Shown here piece after piece: positions 6,181-11,009 of a DNA stretch of 11,009 nt. The notes below the pieces were generated by a model that did not search any database, was not told the DNA's origin, and saw only the letters and a list, made by a program, of their open reading frames with translations. A program made the translations under genes and the position numbers. Each line of letters begins with the position of its first letter. Within the stretch, counting starts at the first letter, position 1. Source of the stretch: an uncultured Faecalibacterium sp. (lineage in GTDB: Bacteria > Bacillota > Clostridia > Oscillospirales > Ruminococcaceae); NCBI GenBank assembly GCA_934526125.1, contig CAKSZU010000072.1:1-11009 (forward strand). The letters run 5' to 3'.

Positions 6181-8070
6181 ATGAACGTGCGATGGAAACG
6201 CGCCCGGGAGCTGGCGGGCTACGCCGTGCAGCTGACCCGGGACGAGGGGCTGGGCACCATGCTGGCCCGGGGCGCAGGTTTTGTGAAGCGCCGCTGCTTT
6301 GGCAAAAAGGCCCGGTATCTGCCCGCGAAAAAGGTTCTGGAAGCCCAGAAACAGGAGATGGCTGGTAAAAATTTTGAAAATTGCCAGCTTTCGACAATAT
6401 CCGTGCTGACGCCGTTGTATAATACTCCGGAGGAGTTCTTGCGGGCGTTCCTGGATTCCTTTGTACAGCAGACGGCCCCCAACGGAGAACTCTGCCTTGC
6501 CGATGCCTCGGATGCGGCCCACAGCCGGGTCGGGGAGATCGTGCGGGAATATCAGGCAGAATATCAACATATCGTATACAAAAAGGTCGAAAACCGGGGG
6601 ATCGCCGCCAATACCAATGCGGCGGCGGAGCTGGCCAGCGGTGAGTATCTGGCCCTGGCGGACCATGACGACATCCTGGCCCCCCATGCCCTGTACACCA
6701 TGGGCAAAGCCATTGCGCAGCTGCGGGCGGAAGGGAAGCCGGACGGCTTCCTGTACAGCGACGAGGCACTGTTCACCAAGGACATCCGGAAGCCGCTGGC
6801 AGCCCACTTCAAACCGGATTACGCCCCGGATTACCTGCTCTGCTGCGATTATATCTGCCATCTGGCCATATTCAAAAGGGAATTGTATGAGCAGGTGGGC
6901 GGCGAGCGCCCGGAGTGCGACGGCAGTCAGGACCACGACCTCTTCCTCCGGCTCATTGAGCAGGTGGGCGGTGCGGCCCATGTGCCCCAGGTGCTGTATT
7001 ACTGGCGGGTACACAGCGGCTCGACTTCCGGCGGAACGGAAGCCAAGCCCTATGTGGCGGCGGCGGCGAAAAAGGCGCTGGCCGACCATCTGGCCCGGAC
7101 CGGCTGCACCGGCACCGTGGAGGACGGCCTGTTCCCCAGCACCTACCGGGTGAAATGGGACATCACAGGGGACCCCAGAGTCAGCATCCTGATCCCCAAC
7201 AAGGACCATACCGAGGATCTGGAAAAGTGCCTGCAGAGCATCTGGAAAAAGACCGCCTGGGAGAACTTCGAGGTCATCGTCATCGAGAACAACTCCACCG
7301 ACCCCGCTACCTTTGCCTACTATGAGCAGGCACAGAAGCGGTACGACGGCCTGAAAGTGGTCACCTACCCGGAACAGGGGTTCAACTTCTCCGGCATCAA
7401 CAATTTCGGCCGGAAGGCGGCGGCGGGGGATTACCTGCTGCTGCTGAACAATGACGTGGAAGTGCGCAATGGGGACTGGCTCACTGAGCTGATCCGGCAG
7501 TGCGCCCACCCCGGCGGAGCGGCCATCTGCGGTGCCATGCTCTACTACCCGGACGATACCCTGCAGCATGCGGGCGTCATCACGGGGCTGGGCGGCTACG
7601 CAGGCCACAGCCATAAATATAAGAAGAAGGGCGGCAGCGGATACATGTTCCGCGCGGCCACCGTGCAGGACTTCTCCGCTGTCACCGGTGCCTGCCTGCT
7701 GGTAAAGGCCAGCGTGTGGGACGAGGTCGGCGGGCTGGACGAGCAGTTCGCTGTGGCGTTCAACGATGTGGACTTCTGCCTGCGGGTGCGGGATGCGGGA
7801 TACCGCATCGTCTGGACCCCCTACGCCGAGCTGACCCACTACGAGAGCAAGAGCCGGGGCGGGGATGAGAAAGACCCCGTCAAGGCAGCCCGCTTTGCGG
7901 CAGAGCAGCAGCGGCTCTATACCATCCATGGAAAGGAAAACATTCTGGACGATCCCTATTACAGCCCCAACCTGACCCGCGACCGAGAGGATTTCTCGGA
8001 GAGCGACGATCTGCGGCGGCTGAAAGAAGGGCGCGTGACGGTAAGATTTCGTGGAGGTGAAGTCCAATGA
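6181..8070 (+). CDS. Tandem family-2 glycosyltransferase, probable rhamnan-type polymer synthesis
   Basis: This 629-aa cytoplasmic or membrane-associated protein has two GT-A domains. A basic helical N-terminus (1-70) precedes the first domain (about 71-310), with TPLYNTPEE, NRGIAANTNAA (138-148), the metal-binding D161-H-D-D164, and a QDHDLFLRL acceptor-side motif. The second domain (about 332-580) starts VSILIPNKDH and has ENNSTDP, the aspartate motif NND (423-425), DFSAVTGACLLV, GLDEQFAVAFNDVDFCLR (518-535) and a closing LTHYESKSRG. This two-domain plan is known from rhamnosyltransferase-type GT2 proteins of surface polysaccharide loci. With rfbC and an ABC exporter alongside, a rhamnose-containing polymer is a fair inference, but the donor sugar is not provable from sequence. 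The start lies three bases after the ATPase stop, with GCGAGG upstream. It overlaps the next gene by 4 nt. Confidence 0.93.
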   Translation: MNVRWKRARELAGYAVQLTRDEGLGTMLARGAGFVKRRCFGKKARYLPAKKVLEAQKQEMAGKNFENCQLSTISVLTPLYNTPEEFLRAFLDSFVQQTAPNGELCLADASDAAHSRVGEIVREYQAEYQHIVYKKVENRGIAANTNAAAELASGEYLALADHDDILAPHALYTMGKAIAQLRAEGKPDGFLYSDEALFTKDIRKPLAAHFKPDYAPDYLLCCDYICHLAIFKRELYEQVGGERPECDGSQDHDLFLRLIEQVGGAAHVPQVLYYWRVHSGSTSGGTEAKPYVAAAAKKALADHLARTGCTGTVEDGLFPSTYRVKWDITGDPRVSILIPNKDHTEDLEKCLQSIWKKTAWENFEVIVIENNSTDPATFAYYEQAQKRYDGLKVVTYPEQGFNFSGINNFGRKAAAGDYLLLLNNDVEVRNGDWLTELIRQCAHPGGAAICGAMLYYPDDTLQHAGVITGLGGYAGHSHKYKKKGGSGYMFRAATVQDFSAVTGACLLVKASVWDEVGGLDEQFAVAFNDVDFCLRVRDAGYRIVWTPYAELTHYESKSRGGDEKDPVKAARFAAEQQRLYTIHGKENILDDPYYSPNLTRDREDFSESDDLRRLKEGRVTVRFRGGEVQ

Positions 8071-8603
8071 ACATCAAAGGCCATTTTGAGACCATCACCC
8101 GGCACAAGCTGCTGGTGATGAAGTATTGCTTTGAATGCGGCCTGTACGAGCAGGGTCTGGCCCACGACCTGAGCAAGTACAGCCCCACCGAGTTCATCCC
8201 CGGCTGCATCTTCTATCAGGGCGACCACAGCCCCAACGAAGCAGAACGGGCGGCCCGGGGCTTCAGCTCCGCCTGGCTCCACCACAAGGGCCGCAACAAG
8301 CATCATCTGGAGTACTGGATCGACTACGGCACCAACAAGACCGGCCTGACCGGCATGAAGATGCCGCTGCGCTACGTCTGTGAGATGGTCTGCGACCGGG
8401 TGGCGGCCAGTCGGATCTATCTGGGCGAAAAGTATACCGACGCATCCCCGTGGCAGTATTATGAACGAAGCAAGGATCACTACCTGCTCCACCCCGAGAC
8501 CCGTGAGCTGCTGGAAAAGCTGCTGATGATGGTCCGGGACATCGGACAGGAAAGGACCTTTGCTTACATGAAATTTCTGCTCGGGTGTGAAGATAACTAC
8601 TGA
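8067..8603 (+). CDS. DUF5662-type protein with HD-like histidine/aspartate pattern
   Basis: This is a 178-aa soluble protein that I recognise as the uncharacterised DUF5662 family. It has no signal peptide or membrane span. Conserved-looking segments are TRHKLLVMKYC (H13), GLAHDLSKYSPTEF with H33-D34, WLHHKGRNKHHLEYW with H72, H73, H79 and H80, and EMVCDRVAAS with D110. The order H, HD, HH, HH, D recalls metal-binding HD-domain phosphohydrolases, which is my inference and not an established assignment. The start overlaps the glycosyltransferase stop as ATGA and is preceded by GGAGGTG (8053-8059), so it is coupled to glycan polymer genes. A role in nucleotide-sugar or lipid-phosphate turnover is conceivable, but nothing here shows it. 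Confidence 0.88.
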   Translation: MNIKGHFETITRHKLLVMKYCFECGLYEQGLAHDLSKYSPTEFIPGCIFYQGDHSPNEAERAARGFSSAWLHHKGRNKHHLEYWIDYGTNKTGLTGMKMPLRYVCEMVCDRVAASRIYLGEKYTDASPWQYYERSKDHYLLHPETRELLEKLLMMVRDIGQERTFAYMKFLLGCEDNY

Positions 8604-8621
8604 ATTCAAGGAGGCATTGCA

Positions 8622-9125
8622 ATGAAACGATTCAAAAAGGTTCTGGCACTTGTTCTGGCCGGTGTGTTGGCACTGGCGATGCTGACCGCCTGCGGCGAGA
8701 CGGACCCGGATAAGCTGATCCCTACGGACGGCTCGTTCGAGATCGTTCAGGCGGTCAACCGTGCAGCTGTAGAGGCTGGCAGGTCGGAAGTGACTTACAG
8801 TGTGAAGTACAGCGAGGTCACCAAGAAGCTGCTGGTGAACTGGCTGGCAAATAGGAACACCAATAAGTATGCGGATGGATACAATGTTGTCATCAAAGAA
8901 CTGGGCACCACCACTCTTCTGATGGGCCTGGAGCGCGTGGATTCTTATCCGCTTGCAGTTGGTCCCGATACGAATCCGGCTTATAAGACCAGCAAGTTCG
9001 ACGCAAGCACTTTTGTTAAAAATGAGAGCTACACTTCTGCAACTCACATCGGTGTTGCATATGTGACGACGGATAAGGGCGTGACCTACCGTCTGGTCTG
9101 CCTGTTCTCCGTGCCGAAGCAGTAA
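8622..9125 (+). CDS. Lipoprotein of unknown function, related in layout to the 365-958 lipoprotein
   Basis: This 167-aa protein has a lipoprotein signal: MKRFKKVLAL start, hydrophobic core, and lipobox LTAC with Cys24, the same position as in the first lipoprotein of the window. The mature part is hydrophilic. It contains VTYSVKYSEVTKKLLVNWLA near residues 57-76 and a C-terminal pair HIGVAYVTTDKGVTYRLVCL that resembles the end of the first lipoprotein. A degenerate CAP-like fold is possible but weakly supported. A strong AAGGAGG site (8608-8614) lies seven bases before the ATG, and the gap from the DUF5662 gene is only 18 nt, so it is probably the last gene of the glycan operon. A strong terminator follows. 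Confidence 0.9.
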   Translation: MKRFKKVLALVLAGVLALAMLTACGETDPDKLIPTDGSFEIVQAVNRAAVEAGRSEVTYSVKYSEVTKKLLVNWLANRNTNKYADGYNVVIKELGTTTLLMGLERVDSYPLAVGPDTNPAYKTSKFDASTFVKNESYTSATHIGVAYVTTDKGVTYRLVCLFSVPKQ

Positions 9126-9152
9126 GGACGAAGAAGCAGTCTCAGTAAAATG

Positions 9153-9195
9153 AAAAGCCCCGGAGGGCGGTGAAAACCGTTCTCCGGGGCTTTTT
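9153..9195. terminator. Strong, probably bidirectional intrinsic terminator
   Basis: The arms AAAAGCCCCGGAG (9153-9165) and CTCCGGGGCTTTT (9182-9194) pair perfectly around an inner GGT/ACC helix, with T-runs on the 3' side of both strands. It lies between the end of the glycan operon on the plus strand and the end of the minus-strand small gene (stop at 9221), and can serve both. Confidence 0.93.
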
Positions 9196-9220
9196 GATGC
9201 CGGGAAAAAGGGGAGCAGGC

Positions 9221-9346
9221 TTACTGCTCGTTCTCGTAGATCCTGATATAATGAGGGGCGTTCTTATCCTGCACAAAGAGCAGTGCGCAGGTGAGTGCGG
9301 CAGCTAAGAACGTGAAGACGGCAAGCAGAGCTTTGAGAAATTTCAT
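9221..9346 (-). CDS. Small single-span membrane protein, 41 aa
   Basis: On the minus strand an ATG (complement of 9344-9346) opens 41 codons ending in TAA (complement of 9221-9223). The protein starts MKFLKALLAVFTFLAAALTC, a membrane span over roughly residues 4-25, and ends in a hydrophilic tail with KNAPHYIRIYENEQ. There is no clear lipobox. A perfect AAGGAGG site (complement of 9357-9363) lies ten bases before the start, a consensus promoter lies about 80 bp upstream, and the strong terminator at 9153-9195 follows the stop. This complete set of expression signals makes it a real gene despite its size. I know no family for it. The tail faces either side of the membrane; orientation is not decided. 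Confidence 0.8.
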   Translation of the reverse strand: MKFLKALLAVFTFLAAALTCALLFVQDKNAPHYIRIYENEQ

Positions 9347-9382
9347 CGTATCCGATCCTCCTTGGCGGGTGTGGCCCATGTG

Positions 9383-9409
9383 TCGGGACGAAGCGCAGCA
9401 CGGCGCATC
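9383..9409 (-). other. Possible hairpin in the 5' leader of the small membrane protein
   Basis: The leader transcribed between about 9418 and 9347 holds paired arms GGGA/TCCC enclosing GCGC/GCGC with unequal internal loops, ahead of the exposed AAGGAGG. It could be a stabilising or regulatory leader structure; support is only this imperfect pairing. Confidence 0.25.
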
Positions 9410-9424
9410 CCGGTTGATAGAAAC

Positions 9425-9453
9425 AGTATACCATAATCCGCCCGGAAAGGCAA
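9425..9453 (-). promoter_or_regulatory. Minus-strand extended -10 promoter for the small membrane protein
   Basis: Read on the minus strand, TTGCCT (complement of 9448-9453) is followed by a 17-bp spacer and TATACT (complement of 9425-9430), with TGG just upstream of the -10. The predicted start is near 9418, about 70 nt before the small gene. The core TGGTATACT is identical to that of the dacF-like promoter at 2476-2484. Confidence 0.82.
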
Positions 9454-9485
9454 TTGGAAGGAAAGTTGTGGATTGTTAATAAAAA

Positions 9486-9517
9486 GACGAGAGGTTAGTT
9501 TTGACTAATCGTCAAAA
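9486..9517. promoter_or_regulatory. Inverted repeat in the divergent control region (operator candidate)
   Basis: Two overlapping dyads are present. TTTTGAC (9499-9505) and GTCAAAA (9511-9517) are perfect 7-bp arms with a 5-nt centre. TTAGT (9495-9499) pairs with ACTAA (9504-9508), extended by GACGA (9486-9490) with TCGTC (9509-9513) around a 4-nt bulge. The centre (about 9508) lies close to 90 bp from both predicted transcription starts (near 9418 and 9600). On the minus strand the second dyad is followed by T5, so a weak terminator is an alternative reading. Confidence 0.45.
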
Positions 9518-9564
9518 ATGGCAAAGAAAATTAAGGAATTCGCATCATTTTCGTGTTGTTGTCG

Positions 9565-9593
9565 TTGAACTTCCGTCCCCAAAATGATACAAT
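9565..9593 (+). promoter_or_regulatory. Sigma-A promoter of the rnf operon
   Basis: TTGAAC (9565-9570), a 17-bp spacer and TACAAT (9588-9593) with an upstream TGA make a good extended -10 promoter. The predicted start near 9600 leaves a leader of about 80 nt, in which CCCTG and CAGGG arms could form a loose hairpin, before the rnfC start. Confidence 0.82.
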
Positions 9594-9681
9594 AAACGTG
9601 TTAAGCAGCTGCTGTCCCTGTCGGAGTGCGTCTGCATGAAGGCAGGGGGAGCAATTCAAGCAGAATGGGGGATTTTATTCC

Positions 9682-11004
9682 ATGTTGAACAAGCTGAAAC
9701 GTGCGGCGCTTGGCGCGCATACGCCGCATGACAAAGCAACCGCTGCAAGCAAACCAGTCCCGATGCCTCTGCCCGCGCAGGTACGCATCCTGATGAGCCA
9801 GCATATCGGCGCCCCGGCGAAAGCCCTGGTCAAAAAGGGCGACGAGGTCTTTGTTGGCACCAAGATCGGTGAGGCCGGCGGTTTTGTCTCTGCCAATATC
9901 CACTCCAGTGTTTCCGGCACCGTGGCTGCCGTGGAGCCCTTCCGTCTGTCCAACGGCCGGATGTGCGACTCTGTCGTCATCAAGACCGATGGCAAGCAGA
10001 CTGTGGACCCCGCCGTCAAGGCTCCGGAAGTCACCGACAAGGCAAGCTTCCTCGCAGCAGTGCGGGAGTGCGGTCTGGTCGGTCTGGGCGGCGCAGGCTT
10101 CCCGACGGATGTCAAGCTGCAGCCCAAGAGCCCGGTGGACACCCTGCTCATCAACGCTTCCGAGTGTGAAGTCTGGCTGACCAGCGACACGCAGGAGATG
10201 CTGAACTGCAGCGATGACATCATCCGCGGCATCGAGGCCGTGCTGAAGTACACCGGCATCCCGAAGTGCGTGATCGGCATCGAGAACAACAAGCCCGAGT
10301 GCATCGACCTGCTGTGCCAGAAGACCAAGGACAAGCCTGCCATCGAGGTCAAGCCCCTGCCCAGTGTCTACGGCACCGGCGCAGAGCTGATCCTGATCGA
10401 GAAGTGCCTGGGCCGCGAGGTGCCGCACGGCGGTCTGCCCGCCGATGCAGGTGCCATCGTCATGAATGTGACTTCTGTCTCCAGCCTGGGCAAGTATCTG
10501 GCCACCGGCATGCCCGTGGTCAGCCGCTGCATCACCGTGGACGGCGATGCCTGCGCAAAGCCCCAGAACCTGATCGTCCCCGTGGGCACTGCCTATGAGG
10601 ATGTGCTGAATGCTGCCGGCATCAAGGGCGGCGTCGAGCTGGGCAAGGTGGTGGCCGGCGGTGCCATGATGGGCCCCGCTGTGGAGAACCTGAGCTACCC
10701 CACCACCAAGACGACTTCCGGCCTCATCATGCTGAGCGCCGCTGCCGCCGAGCCCCCGCAGGTGAACCCCTGCATCCGCTGCGGCCGCTGCGTGGAGTAC
10801 TGCCCCATGGGTCTGGAGCCCGTGGAGGTCAACCAGGCTTATGCAGCCCGTGATGTTCAGGAACTGGGCAAGCTGCATGTGGACTACTGCTTCAACTGCG
10901 GCTCCTGCACCTTCGTCTGCCCGGCAAAGCGCCCCTGCACCCAGATGATGGGTCTGGCAAAGGCGTTCTACCTTGGTGAAATCAAAAAAGGAGGCAATAA
11001 GTAA
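9682..11004 (+). CDS. rnfC: Rnf electron transport complex subunit C
   Basis: RnfC is the peripheral cytoplasmic subunit of the Rnf complex, which passes electrons between reduced ferredoxin and NAD+ while pumping Na+ or H+. The 440-aa protein has an N-terminal biotinyl/lipoyl-like fold (about 30-90, with SSVSGTVAAVEP), the NADH/FMN-binding NuoF-like core with GLVGLGGAGFPTDVK, an SLBB-type region, and two [4Fe-4S] ferredoxin motifs: C364, C367, C370, C374 and C403, C406, C409, C413, each CxxCxxCxxxCP. The usual ECEPY-type segment reads ECEVWLTSD here. A GGGGGA site precedes the start by about ten bases. The gene begins an operon in the order rnfC then rnfD, as in clostridia, and its stop overlaps the next start. 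Confidence 0.96.
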   Translation: MLNKLKRAALGAHTPHDKATAASKPVPMPLPAQVRILMSQHIGAPAKALVKKGDEVFVGTKIGEAGGFVSANIHSSVSGTVAAVEPFRLSNGRMCDSVVIKTDGKQTVDPAVKAPEVTDKASFLAAVRECGLVGLGGAGFPTDVKLQPKSPVDTLLINASECEVWLTSDTQEMLNCSDDIIRGIEAVLKYTGIPKCVIGIENNKPECIDLLCQKTKDKPAIEVKPLPSVYGTGAELILIEKCLGREVPHGGLPADAGAIVMNVTSVSSLGKYLATGMPVVSRCITVDGDACAKPQNLIVPVGTAYEDVLNAAGIKGGVELGKVVAGGAMMGPAVENLSYPTTKTTSGLIMLSAAAAEPPQVNPCIRCGRCVEYCPMGLEPVEVNQAYAARDVQELGKLHVDYCFNCGSCTFVCPAKRPCTQMMGLAKAFYLGEIKKGGNK

Positions 11005-11009
11005 TGGAT
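11004..11009 (+). CDS. rnfD: Start of rnfD (first two codons only)
   Basis: An ATG at 11004-11006 overlaps the last base of the rnfC stop (TAATG) and is preceded by AGGAGG (10989-10994). Only Met-Asp is inside the window. The identity rests on the usual clostridial order rnfCDGEAB and not on its own sequence. Confidence 0.6.

Noticed and set aside
6391..6423. Perfect TATAAT (6418-6423) inside the glycosyltransferase gene, with TCGACA upstream and an AT-rich inverted repeat at 6361-6388
   Set aside because: The spacing to the -35-like box is 21 bp, there is no extended -10, and the bases simply encode the GT2 motif TPLYNT. An internal promoter is not supported.
5320..8067. Minus-strand open frame of 915 codons opposite the ATPase and glycosyltransferase
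   Set aside because: Same cause: third-position bias of the plus-strand genes suppresses stops on the other strand. No domain or suitable RBS was seen.
9291..9479. Plus-strand 62-codon frame in the divergent region
   Set aside because: It runs antisense through the small membrane protein start, RBS and promoter, and has no SD of its own.
9601..9681. Possible riboswitch in the rnfC leader
   Set aside because: The leader is only about 80 nt and matches no riboswitch core I know; just a loose CCCTG/CAGGG pairing is visible.
9601..10878. Minus-strand open frame of 425 codons opposite rnfC
   Set aside because: It lies wholly antisense to a clear rnfC and starts inside it, with low-complexity Ala/Gly/His composition.

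Overview
The window is a stretch of chromosome from a GC-rich, low-redundancy Firmicute. It most resembles the Faecalibacterium/Gemmiger/Subdoligranulum group of the Oscillospiraceae (Ruminococcaceae). The basis is the strong G/C bias at third codon positions, AGGAGG-type ribosome binding sites, lipoprotein signals of the 'MKRFKKVLAL...LTAC' kind, clostridial dipicolinate synthase genes, and an Rnf operon that starts with rnfC. The genus is an inference from style and gene content; no 16S sequence is present.

Layout. Positions 1-79 are the 3' part of a 5S rRNA gene, the end of an rRNA operon, closed by a clean intrinsic terminator. A monocistronic lipoprotein gene (365-958) follows with its own consensus promoter and terminator. 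Next come dpaA and dpaB (1062-2470), the two subunits of dipicolinate synthase, overlapping by 4 nt. A new promoter inside the end of dpaB drives a DacF-type D-alanyl-D-alanine carboxypeptidase (2638-3963), whose third catalytic motif reads KIG instead of KTG. A tightly packed cluster then runs from 4038 to 9125: rfbC (dTDP-4-dehydrorhamnose 3,5-epimerase), an ABC-2 polysaccharide export permease, its ATPase, a large tandem family-2 glycosyltransferase, a DUF5662-type protein with an HD-like histidine pattern, and a second lipoprotein that resembles the first. It ends at a strong, probably bidirectional terminator.

Convergent to this cluster is a 41-codon single-span membrane protein on the minus strand (9221-9346), with its own promoter and RBS. 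A divergent control region (about 9418-9600) holds two consensus promoters and a near-central inverted repeat. From there rnfC (9682-11004) begins the Rnf ion-pumping ferredoxin:NAD+ oxidoreductase operon; the window ends on the first two codons of rnfD.

How the genes work together. The 4038-8603 genes form a coherent cell-surface glycan module. RfbC supplies a step of dTDP-L-rhamnose synthesis, the two-domain glycosyltransferase probably builds a rhamnose-containing polymer, and the two-component ABC exporter moves it across the membrane. The DUF5662 protein is translationally coupled to the glycosyltransferase but has no known role. dpaAB followed by dacF recalls sporulation (dipicolinate plus cortex-type peptidoglycan trimming), notable if the host is from a lineage regarded as non-sporulating. 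I found no wholly new multi-gene system. The points most worth a second look are the DUF5662/HD-like protein in the glycan operon, the dyad between the divergent promoters of rnfC and the small membrane protein, the KIG motif in the carboxypeptidase, the mini-ORF leader of dacF, and the pair of related lipoproteins.
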